A DNA stretch of 43,026 nt, from positions 1-43,026 of IMG/VR virus record IMGVR_UViG_3300017605_000446. One strand, 5' to 3'. This document shows positions 36,280 to 43,026 of the stretch, piece by piece. Source of the stretch: a virus. The notes beneath the pieces were generated by a model, which made no database searches, was not told the origin of the DNA, and saw only the letters and a program-made list of their open reading frames with translations. Both the position numbers and the translations under genes were made by a program. Positions within the stretch are counted from its first letter, which is position 1. The number at the start of each line of letters is the position of its first letter.

Positions 36280-36455
36280 TACTTCCTCCACGGCGACATA
36301 ACCGCCGCCAGCAGCAGCACCGTCTCGTCGTCATCCGCCGCGAGCTTCTTCCGCCGCTCACGATCGGGATGCCAGAATAGCCCCACGCCTTCACCCACCG
36401 CGACCACGGGCGGGGTTCCTCCGGCCGGACGTGTCGCAATCAGCGCGGCCAGCAC
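36279..36455 (-). CDS. 58-aa hypothetical protein
   Basis: GTG 36455, 3 nt after the previous stop; its TAA overlaps the protease ATG (TAATG). LAALIATRPAGGTPPVVAVG and a charged middle (HPDRERRKKLAADDDETVLL) with an Ala/Leu stretch. Not recognised; coding composition and coupling support it. Confidence 0.6.
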   Translation of the reverse strand: MLAALIATRPAGGTPPVVAVGEGVGLFWHPDRERRKKLAADDDETVLLLAAVMSPWRK

Positions 36456-36458
36456 GTT

Positions 36459-36758
36459 TTACACTCCCAACGAGGCGACCAGCGTCCCCTGAATGTCCCC
36501 GCGGGCGATGAAGTAGTCCGACCACACCTTGAGCATGTCCTCCCGTCGCGACAGTATCCCGTCCGGAATGCCCACCATGATCGTGTTCACGTCCGCCACC
36601 GGAACCTGAGTGCTCTTGGACCCTACCTCTACCCACGTCAGCGGAGGCGTGCCAGGAAGGTAGTAACCCGAGGAAATGATGAACGTCGCCCCGTCCGGAG
36701 AGATGTGAACGTCCCGGATCTTGAACTTGAGGTCAATCCCGGAGTCTACGTCGCTCAT
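36459..36758 (-). CDS. small hypothetical protein of the head operon
   Basis: 99 aa. MSDVDSGIDLKFKIRDVHIS, GATFIISSGYYLPGTPPLTW, SKSTQVPVADVNTIMVGIPD. Beta-type composition; looks like a structural accessory. Unknown function. Confidence 0.66.
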   Translation of the reverse strand: MSDVDSGIDLKFKIRDVHISPDGATFIISSGYYLPGTPPLTWVEVGSKSTQVPVADVNTIMVGIPDGILSRREDMLKVWSDYFIARGDIQGTLVASLGV

Positions 36759-36776
36759 GCCCTACCTCCGACGCCT

Positions 36777-37991
36777 CTAATACTCGAACGCCGTAATGGT
36801 CACTTTCGCGCGCCCCGTCTGCGTTGTCACGACCCAATCAGGGCTTTCCAGCGTGAACCCGATCTGCTTGGTCCCGTCCCCCAGGTACTCGATTCCGTCA
36901 GGGAAACTCCACGCCTCCCAGCCCGCCGTCTTCAGGATCGCAGGCGGCTGAGCCCCAACGCCGCCCACGAACTGCAGCGGCGAGGATGCCGTCACGGCGC
37001 CGGCCGTGTTGAACCGCATTCGGAGATAGCAGCGCTGCGGGACCGTGGTCCCGGTCCCGAGGGTCTCCACCTCGAGCAGCATTGAAGTAATGCGCAGACG
37101 CTTCCCGCTCGTGACCACCTTCGTCGTAAACGTCGTCGTGGCCGCCCCGTCCCGAGACTCAGTGATGGTGAGCAGCGTCTCGGCCGTCTGAGCGAAGGCG
37201 AACTCAGCCGTCCAGCAGATGTTGACTCGCCCTGCGTCCTTCAGTTCCTGGACGGAGAACCCCGTCGCGCCCTGCGTGCCCTTCGTCAGCGTGGGAGGCG
37301 TCACGATCACGTTCGAGTCGTTCGACACCGTCACGCGCGGGATGCCAGCCCCGCCCGCTCCGGTGCCCGTCACGACGTTTGTCCCTCCGAACTGCGCCGC
37401 GTTCACGGACTGGTTCGCGGGGAGGGCCACGCTGTCGGGAGTCACCAGCAGCTTGTTCGTCAGCGCCGGCTGATCGGTAGCCAGGACCACGCGGAGCGTC
37501 CCCGCGCTCTTCAGACCGGAGTTCACGTCGGCCGCCGTGCCGACGACTTGCGCGAGGTTCGTCGAGGCGTTCGCGGGCGGCGAGGTCGTCACCGTACCTG
37601 ACACCGGGACGGCGCTCTGATTCGAGGCGACCACGACGGGCAGGGACTGCGCCATCGTCCCCTGGCCCAACGCGGCCGGCATCCGCTCAAACGCCCACTT
37701 CACCAGCCCGCGGAGCTTGCCCGACAACGTCCCGGCGACATCGGTGATGACGGCCGCGTCCGTGGTGAGGCCCTCGACGACGTTGTGCCCGTCCCCGAGA
37801 CGCACCGCGGCGCCGTAGTCGGCAGCCACGGGCGCAGCGTTCGTGACGCGCTGGCGAGCAGCCGGCGTCTCGGGATCTCCGAGGAAGGTCCCCTCACGAT
37901 GGACCGCACCGACGCCGGTCGTGACGATCGCGGTATCGAGGAGCTTGCCAGCCCCTTCAGTTACTGCGATCGAGCCTTCGGTGACGGCCAT
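36777..37991 (-). CDS. large beta-rich virion protein after the portal
   Basis: 404 aa. The N-terminus has internal AVTEGSIAVTEGA repeats, a GVGAVHREGTFLGDPETPAA-type opening and many Val/Thr/Gly/Ser strands with ASNQSAVPVSGTVTTSPP, ALPANQSVNAAQFGGTNV and TPPTLTKGTQGATGFSVQEL; the C-terminal 140 residues (NICWTAEFAFAQTAETLLTI through GRAKVTITAFEY) form a second beta domain. 'SNQS.vpVsgtV' is common in virion structural proteins of phages and I read it as decoration- or spike-like. It lies between portal and protease, which is unusual. Confidence 0.66.
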   Translation of the reverse strand: MAVTEGSIAVTEGAGKLLDTAIVTTGVGAVHREGTFLGDPETPAARQRVTNAAPVAADYGAAVRLGDGHNVVEGLTTDAAVITDVAGTLSGKLRGLVKWAFERMPAALGQGTMAQSLPVVVASNQSAVPVSGTVTTSPPANASTNLAQVVGTAADVNSGLKSAGTLRVVLATDQPALTNKLLVTPDSVALPANQSVNAAQFGGTNVVTGTGAGGAGIPRVTVSNDSNVIVTPPTLTKGTQGATGFSVQELKDAGRVNICWTAEFAFAQTAETLLTITESRDGAATTTFTTKVVTSGKRLRITSMLLEVETLGTGTTVPQRCYLRMRFNTAGAVTASSPLQFVGGVGAQPPAILKTAGWEAWSFPDGIEYLGDGTKQIGFTLESPDWVVTTQTGRAKVTITAFEY

Positions 37992-37994
37992 TCG

Positions 37995-39911
37995 CTACGC
38001 CTTCCGGATGCCGGTGATGGCCCCGTTCGCGTCCCGCTCCACCTTCAGCGGGGCAGGCGACGGCACGTTGACCGTGACCGGAGCATCGACGCGCACGAGG
38101 GGCGTGGGGACGTTCACGTTGATGTCGGGCGTCATCTGCGGCGGCACGTTCACGTCCCCGCCTCGGAAGGTGATCGCCGCCGGAGGCACGGGCGGGACGT
38201 GATTGTGCGTCTCCACGGTGACGTTCGGCGGGGCCTGCTCGGGCACGTTAACGGTCACGTTCACGGTGGCCGGGGCCGTCCTCGCCCTCAACTCCTCCGG
38301 CTGCAGGGCCAGAATCTGCTCGGCCAAGTCCCCGCCGCGGGTCGTCTCCCACCGCGACACCAGGGCGTCCGCGCGCGTCTCCAGATCCTTCGCTGGCAGG
38401 GCCAGAAGATCATCCTTGGACCGCTCCACGTACCGCGTCGCAAGGCCCGCCGACACCTCTTCAGCGTCCCCGTCAAGGCCACGGCACGCCAGGCTCAGCC
38501 TCACCGCAGGCACCAGGAACCCGCGCAGCACCACGACCTCGTCCCGGTAGAACTCGTCGGCCCAGGTCGAGAAGGCGGCCGGGCCCTTCTTCGCCGCCCG
38601 CCGCGCCGCGCTGGCCTCGCGCCGGACGAACCGAGACACCACGTCGACGAGGTTGGCACGGTCGGCGGCCAAGGTCCGCGCGTTAGCAGGCGGCGGCCCC
38701 GGCGGCTTCGGGTCGGACACGGGCGGCATCGGCTCCTTCGGCTTCGGCTTGGGCAGGTTCTCCTTCTTCGCGATCTGCTCCGCATCCAGCACGCCCATGT
38801 CGAAGTACGTCTTGTACGACGTACCGCGGGCGGCCCAGAACATCCTGAGCAGGGCGTTGCGATCGTGCTCCACGTACTGCGTGGCCCGCATCGGCTTCGC
38901 GATGAGTTTCCGCCGGCACTCCTGCTCGATCCGGATGAGCCACACGTCGAGCGTGCTCGAAAGGTAGTCCTGCTCGGACTCGGTCAGGTTCCCGCCCGGC
39001 CGCTCCCCCATCTTGTGCTTCAGCTTGTGGGGCGGGATGTTCCACCAGCGGGCAACCTCGAGGATCTGGTCCTCGCGGCTCTCCGTCATCTGCGACTTCT
39101 GGGGCTCGGTCCCCATGACCGACGCCTTCATCCCCTCTTCGAGGACGGCCGTGGAATGCGCGCGGTCGGGCCCCTGCTTGAGGCGATCCCATCCGACCTT
39201 CAGCCGCTCCGCCGCGCCAGGGCTCAGCGTCTTCGGGTGCTCGAGCAGAACCCCCGGCCACGCCCCGTTCCCGAAGAAGCTGGCGGCGAACTTCTCCAGG
39301 GCCAGCGACAGTCCCAGCGACTGCTTCGCCTTCTCCACCACGGGGTAGCCGCTCATCCCGTCCCCGCCCATGCCGTGGATGTCGAAGATGTCGTCCGGAT
39401 GAATCGACACCTGCCCGCGCCAGAGGTAGTACCGGCCGGCGTACGGGTTCCCGTCGATGACGGTCGGCCCGTACTTCGGCACGCACTGCCCCGGCAGGAG
39501 CGGCCACAGCCGGATCGGACGGAGCGCCTTGTCGTACTCGATCTCGGCGTACCCGCCGCCGAACAGCGCCGCGGCCACGATCGTCTTCCAGAAGTCCAGC
39601 TCGTTGATGCGCGCCTCGTCGTTCGGGTCGTCGAGGATTCGCGCCGTGGGCCCCGTGTCGATGCGCTCCCGAGAATCGTCCTCGAGACGCCGGTACAGGT
39701 GCCGCGGCAGGCGGGCCACGTCGGACGAGATGAGGTCGACCGCGTTCCACACCGCCGACACCTGGAAGGCCGTGTCCGCGTTGACGGTCGGGCCCGCGGC
39801 CGACGACCCATTCAGGAGCACGCCGGGGAAGTCGGCCCAGGTGATCTGCCGCACCTCCGGCTCCCGCCGCCGCCAGGAATAGTCCGCGTCCAGGCCGAGC
39901 GAGAGCATCAT
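37995..39911 (-). CDS. HK97-type portal protein with Val/Asn/Pro tail
   Basis: 638 aa. Core: VSAVWNAVDLISSDVARLPR, HLYRRLEDDSRERIDTGPTA, ILDDPNDEARINELDFWKTI, AAALFGGGYAEIEYDKALRP, IRLWPLLPGQ, DIFDIHGMGGDGMSGYPVVE and the long clip/wing region with IPPHKLKHKMGERPGGNLTE and SEQDYLSSTLDVWLIRIEQE: an intact HK97 portal, a dodecameric DNA-entry ring. Residues about 410-540 are an Ala/Arg-rich helical extension. The last ~85 residues repeat VNVP/VNV units (ATVNVTVNVPEQAPP, VNVPPQMTPDINVNVP, VTVNVPSPAPLKVERDANG). It overlaps the glycosyltransferase stop. Confidence 0.92.
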   Translation of the reverse strand: MMLSLGLDADYSWRRREPEVRQITWADFPGVLLNGSSAAGPTVNADTAFQVSAVWNAVDLISSDVARLPRHLYRRLEDDSRERIDTGPTARILDDPNDEARINELDFWKTIVAAALFGGGYAEIEYDKALRPIRLWPLLPGQCVPKYGPTVIDGNPYAGRYYLWRGQVSIHPDDIFDIHGMGGDGMSGYPVVEKAKQSLGLSLALEKFAASFFGNGAWPGVLLEHPKTLSPGAAERLKVGWDRLKQGPDRAHSTAVLEEGMKASVMGTEPQKSQMTESREDQILEVARWWNIPPHKLKHKMGERPGGNLTESEQDYLSSTLDVWLIRIEQECRRKLIAKPMRATQYVEHDRNALLRMFWAARGTSYKTYFDMGVLDAEQIAKKENLPKPKPKEPMPPVSDPKPPGPPPANARTLAADRANLVDVVSRFVRREASAARRAAKKGPAAFSTWADEFYRDEVVVLRGFLVPAVRLSLACRGLDGDAEEVSAGLATRYVERSKDDLLALPAKDLETRADALVSRWETTRGGDLAEQILALQPEELRARTAPATVNVTVNVPEQAPPNVTVETHNHVPPVPPAAITFRGGDVNVPPQMTPDINVNVPTPLVRVDAPVTVNVPSPAPLKVERDANGAITGIRKA

Positions 39912-40687
39912 CCCTCCTGCACGATCTCACCGACGCCGTCGTCCTGAGCCGCCAGCACGCGCGCGAGGTCGTTGTCGTGAGACAGGCGCTGCGTCTTGTA
40001 GTGCCCGACGTTCGGCACGTGGACACACCAGATCGCGTACCCGGCTTCGCGCGCACGGTGACAGAACGAGAAGTCCTCGCCCTGAGACGTGAACTCGAAG
40101 TCCCGCGGCACGGTGCCGGCGCCACTCTTCGGGAAGTAGATGTGGTGAAACCAGCTCTGGCCGTTCATGTCCGCGATGCGCTCGAAGACTTCGCGATGGA
40201 CGAGGCATGCCGCCGTCGCAACCCCGTCCACTTGGATCGGGCGCAGCGGCACGCTCTCGATTTCATCGAAGATGCCGGGCTTGTCCGTCAGCCGGTAGGC
40301 GCAGGTCGGAATCGAACTGCCGAGAGGTACGCTGGCCGCCAGCACCTTCTTGTCCGTGCCGGCCAGGTCGATCAGTGTCTCCAGGATCGTCTTCGGGAAC
40401 TCAATGTCGGTGTCGATCTGCAGCAGCCAATCCGCGGGCGTCTGGAGGAACCGCTGCACGAGCATGGTGCGGTTGTCGGCCACGTAGAGCCCCTGCGTGT
40501 GCTCGATCCCAGCGAGTAGGCGGCTGTCGCCCTTCGCCATCTCGTAGCCCAACAGCCGCAGCATGGAAGCGTGGAAGGGCAGCGTGACGGACCCGCCCAC
40601 GGGATAGCCCACGTACACCTTCGGGCCACGCTTCGCCGGACGCTCGGGGCGGATCAGGCCGAACCGCGCGCGCGCTTCACGCCCCAT
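39908..40687 (-). CDS. GT-A fold glycosyltransferase
   Basis: 259 aa, ATG 40687 (MGREARARFG), chosen because the longer frame's first 47 residues are atypical. Motifs: KVYVGYPVGGSVTLPFHASM, DWLLQIDTDIEFPKTILETL (DTD at 92-94, metal/nucleotide-sugar binding), AASVPLGSSIPTCAYRL, and FTSQGEDFSFCHRAREAGYA (E/D catalytic region). It fits the GT2-like DxD family. In a phage head module it might glucosylate DNA, decorate the virion, or alter host glycans. Which of these it does cannot be told from sequence. Confidence 0.85.
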   Translation of the reverse strand: MGREARARFGLIRPERPAKRGPKVYVGYPVGGSVTLPFHASMLRLLGYEMAKGDSRLLAGIEHTQGLYVADNRTMLVQRFLQTPADWLLQIDTDIEFPKTILETLIDLAGTDKKVLAASVPLGSSIPTCAYRLTDKPGIFDEIESVPLRPIQVDGVATAACLVHREVFERIADMNGQSWFHHIYFPKSGAGTVPRDFEFTSQGEDFSFCHRAREAGYAIWCVHVPNVGHYKTQRLSHDNDLARVLAAQDDGVGEIVQEG

Positions 40688-40883
40688 CGGTTTTTCTCTC
40701 CCGACGATTTTCCGGAGCCGAGTATAGGAGCCGGATCGCCTCCTCCGAACTGACGGCCCTCGGATCCCACATGACGGACCCTTCGGGCGTTTTGATGAAC
40801 GCCGCAATCCCGACCCATCCGGGCGCATTCCGCCGCGCCGCCTTGCGCTTCCCGCGGGCCCGCTGCGCGCTGCGCTTGCTCAC
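40677..40883 (-). CDS. small basic protein after the large terminase
   Basis: 68 aa from GTG 40883 (GTGA overlap). Basic start (KRSAQRARGKRKAARRNAPG), then WVGIAAFIKTPEGSVMWDPR. Probably DNA- or protein-binding; unknown. It overlaps the glycosyltransferase start by 11 nt. Confidence 0.62.
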   Translation of the reverse strand: MSKRSAQRARGKRKAARRNAPGWVGIAAFIKTPEGSVMWDPRAVSSEEAIRLLYSAPENRRERKTDGA

Positions 40884-42559
40884 AGCACCACCATGTCGCG
40901 CGAGTCGTAGACCGAGGGCCCCTCGTCGCGATGCACGATGGACCGCGCGAGAGCCGTGATCGTCGCCACCGGGCCGTCGATCTTCTCCGCGCTCCGTTTC
41001 TTGTCCGGCTTCATGTTCCCCGCCGCGTCCTGCTCCAGCGCCAGGTTCGACGCCATCCACCGCATGACCGGGTTCCCACCGTGCCGGATCTTCCGAGACG
41101 CAATCAACTTCAGCAGCTCCTTCGTGGGCGTGCTCATCGACGCGAACCCCTGCCCCACTCCAATCACCCGCTCTTCGCCCAGCTTGTCGACAAGGTGCGT
41201 CGTCAACTGCGAGATGCCCCAGCGGTCAAAGGCCACCTCACGCACCGCGAACTTCTCCGCGTCTTCGAGCACCGTGGCCTCGATGAAGTCGTAGTCCGTC
41301 ACGTTGCCGGGCGTCAGGCGGATGTGCCCCTCGTCCGCCCACTGTCTGAGCTTCAGCCGGTACTCTTCCGCGTGGAGACGGCACGCCGCGTCGAGGCTCT
41401 CCGCCGGCATCCAGAACCGCGCGATGAGGTCGTACACCCCGTCAGGGTCCGGCCCAAACAGCAGCGCCTCCGCGGACAGGTCCGACGTGCTGCCCGCGTC
41501 CAGGCCGATCATGCAGGACTGGCCCGCGAGCGCCGCCTCGTCGACGGGCTCCCCGCAGGCGTCCCAGAGCTCCATGTCGATCGCGCGCTCACTCTGCTCC
41601 GTCCATTCGCAAAAGTTCAACCGCCGCACGATGTTCTGCTTCGACGGCATCCCAGCCGCCTCCGCCACCTGCTCTTCGAGGTAGCGCCGCGGCAGGATCG
41701 TCCCCAGGCCGGGGTTCGCCTTCAGCCACACCTTCTGGTCCCGGTAGTCGTCCCCCTGATCGAGGGCGCACACGTAGGCGAACCATGCGTCGTTCTCCAC
41801 CGTCCCCTCGAGCACCCGCACGCTGTACTCGTGATGCGCCCAGCAGACGGACGTCCGGTCGAACCCGCTGTTCGTGATCTCGAAGATGAGGGCGTTGCGC
41901 CGCGCCTTCGTGCCCGCCCTGATCTTGTCGACCACCATCGCGGTCGGGTGCTCGTGGAGCTCATCGATCAGCCCGATGTGGACGCGCTTCCCGTCCAGGC
42001 CCCTGTGCTCCGAAGACACGGGCCGGAAGACGGAATGCGTCGAGACCACCGACAAGCTCCCCACCTGCACGTCGACCAGCGCCGCCAGCTCGGGTGCCGA
42101 CTCGACCATCCGCTGCGCGTCCTTCCACACGATGCGCGCCTGGTCCTGCGTCGTGGCCGCGGAGTACACCTCCGCCGCCGGCTCCCCGTCCGCCACCATG
42201 CCGTAGATGCCGATGGCCGCCGCCAGGGGCGACTTCCCGTTCCCCTTCCCGATCTCGTTGTACGCCGTGCGGAACCTGCGGAACCCCTCCGGCCCGAACC
42301 ACCCGAACACGGAGCCCACGATGAACTTCTGGAACGGCTGGAGCAGAAACTCCCGCCCGTCCTCGAGCGGCAGCATCGTCTCGATGAACTCGATAGCGCG
42401 GATGGCCTTGTCGAGGTCCCACACCAGCCCCGTCTTCTTCCGGTTCTTCAAGTCCTTCAGGTGCCGCTTGCCGGCCAGGCGCACGTACGGCCCCGCAACA
42501 GCCTTCCGGCCCGCCACGGAGCGCGCATACTTCTCGACCGGGTCAGCCCTTCGCGCCAC
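40880..42559 (-). CDS. terminase large subunit
   Basis: 559 aa from GTG 42559. ATPase: a Q-motif-like LQPFQKFIVGSVFGW, Walker A EIGKGNGKSPLAA (104-111), AEVYSAATTQDQARIVWKDA, Walker B HIGLIDEL (D199/E200), and coupling motif FEITNSG. Nuclease: CMIGLDAGSTSDLSA (first Asp), AFDRWGISQLTTHL and KIDGPVATITALARS. It packages DNA into the procapsid. It overlaps TerS and the following small gene. Confidence 0.95.
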   Translation of the reverse strand: MARRADPVEKYARSVAGRKAVAGPYVRLAGKRHLKDLKNRKKTGLVWDLDKAIRAIEFIETMLPLEDGREFLLQPFQKFIVGSVFGWFGPEGFRRFRTAYNEIGKGNGKSPLAAAIGIYGMVADGEPAAEVYSAATTQDQARIVWKDAQRMVESAPELAALVDVQVGSLSVVSTHSVFRPVSSEHRGLDGKRVHIGLIDELHEHPTAMVVDKIRAGTKARRNALIFEITNSGFDRTSVCWAHHEYSVRVLEGTVENDAWFAYVCALDQGDDYRDQKVWLKANPGLGTILPRRYLEEQVAEAAGMPSKQNIVRRLNFCEWTEQSERAIDMELWDACGEPVDEAALAGQSCMIGLDAGSTSDLSAEALLFGPDPDGVYDLIARFWMPAESLDAACRLHAEEYRLKLRQWADEGHIRLTPGNVTDYDFIEATVLEDAEKFAVREVAFDRWGISQLTTHLVDKLGEERVIGVGQGFASMSTPTKELLKLIASRKIRHGGNPVMRWMASNLALEQDAAGNMKPDKKRSAEKIDGPVATITALARSIVHRDEGPSVYDSRDMVVL

Positions 42560-42974
42560 TCGTGAACCTTTCGAGCTTCGACTCCGGCTTCGGCTTCTCC
42601 ACCTTCACCCGCGACCGATCCGCGGGCGTCATCCCGAACCGCGCCCAGAGCATCCGGAGCTCCTTCGACAGGTCGAGGATTGAGGACGTGCCCAGCACCG
42701 TCTCGGCGGCCGTCGCGACCAGCAGCCCGCGCAGCCGGACGTTGAGGAGGCAGAGCATCCCCAGCGCCTCGTCGTCGATCTCCGTCAGCAGCCCCAGCTT
42801 CGTCAGACGCCCCGCGTGCCGGTGCCACTCCACGAGCAACACCGGATCAGCCTTGACGTAATCCGGCGGCTGGGCACCCGCGGGTGGCGTAGGCTCACCG
42901 ACAGGCAGCGGACGGCGGCCAGGATTGCCCTGCAGAATCTTCAGCGCGGTCGGCTTCGGCGGCGGGCCGGGCAC
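42543..42974 (-). CDS. terminase small subunit, P27 family
   Basis: 143 aa, GTG 42974, GGAAGGG 6-7 nt upstream. The signature opening PGPPPKPTALKILQGNPGRR is the P27 hallmark; followed by LVEWHRHAGRLTKLGLLTEI, DDEALGMLCLLNVRLRGLL and SILDLSKELRMLWARFGMTP. It binds the packaging site and hands DNA to the large subunit. It is the first gene at the right end, next to the HNH genes if the genome is joined. Confidence 0.93.
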   Translation of the reverse strand: MPGPPPKPTALKILQGNPGRRPLPVGEPTPPAGAQPPDYVKADPVLLVEWHRHAGRLTKLGLLTEIDDEALGMLCLLNVRLRGLLVATAAETVLGTSSILDLSKELRMLWARFGMTPADRSRVKVEKPKPESKLERFTSGAKG

Positions 42975-43026
42975 TTATCCCTTCCAACCTGCGCGGGATT
43001 CCATCTTGCGCCCGCACGGGCGTGAA

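Noticed and set aside
1-43026. CRISPR arrays, rRNA genes, insertion sequences
   Set aside because: No regularly spaced repeats, rRNA signatures or transposase motifs were seen; the only clear repeat is the 30 bp pair at the integrase 3' side.

Overview
The window is a 43 kb, GC-rich genome of a temperate, long-tailed (siphovirus-type) phage with an HK97-like head. It looks complete or nearly so. All expected modules are present: a P27-type small terminase and large terminase, HK97 portal, S78 protease, HK97 capsid, connector and tail-completion genes, tail tube, tape measure and tail tip; a lysis region; RecE/RecT/NinG recombination genes; a replication-initiator-like gene; AlpA/excisionase/CII-like regulators; a Cro/CI repressor; and a tyrosine integrase beside a tRNA-derived attP. 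Almost everything is on the minus strand and tightly packed, with ATGA, GTGA or TGATG overlaps. Only the repressor, one small membrane protein and a two-gene secreted cassette are on the plus strand. The host is probably a Gram-negative, high-GC bacterium (lipoprotein, periplasmic/outer-membrane-like lysis-region proteins, muramidase). I cannot name the genus.

Layout in transcription order on the minus strand, right to left. Packaging and head: 43.0-32.5 kb (TerS, TerL, a small gene, glycosyltransferase, portal, putative decoration proteins, protease, methyltransferase, capsid, connectors). Tail: 32.5-20.9 kb (completion proteins, tube, chaperones, tape measure, two tail-tip/fibre proteins). 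Plus-strand secreted 'moron' pair: 20.1-20.9 kb. attP: about 19.9 kb. Integration: 19.8-17.7 kb (integrase and two or three small genes that share a repeated 3' end). Control region: 16.84-16.98 kb, between the plus-strand repressor and the leftward early genes. Early genes: 16.8-5.5 kb (regulators, many zinc-ribbon miniproteins, RecE/RecT, replication initiator, deoxyribosyltransferase, TGT/DpdA-like protein, NinG, hypotheticals). Lysis and envelope: 5.5-0.6 kb (HTH/zinc protein, muramidase, coiled-coil membrane protein, lipoprotein, exported Pro-rich protein, holin-like proteins). Two HNH genes at 0-0.64 kb; the last runs off the left edge. If the ends are joined, this gene lies directly before TerS, the usual HNH-terminase order in cos phages.

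The most interesting signals are regulatory. A 12-14 nt sequence ending in CATGTTG recurs upstream of four transcription units at -10 position, two of them with start codons only 5-6 nt downstream. An 8-mer, CTTGACAC, recurs at four promoter positions, including a 33-bp-spaced inverted pair in the repressor control region. Other points of interest are three consecutive genes with the same C-terminal tail/RBS/start junction (a 30 bp exact repeat), a lone TGT/DpdA-like gene close to a nucleoside deoxyribosyltransferase gene, a hairpin-rich capsid leader, an apparent frame break at a C6 tract, and several genes shorter than 60 codons or open at the window edge that a length-filtered ORF call misses.
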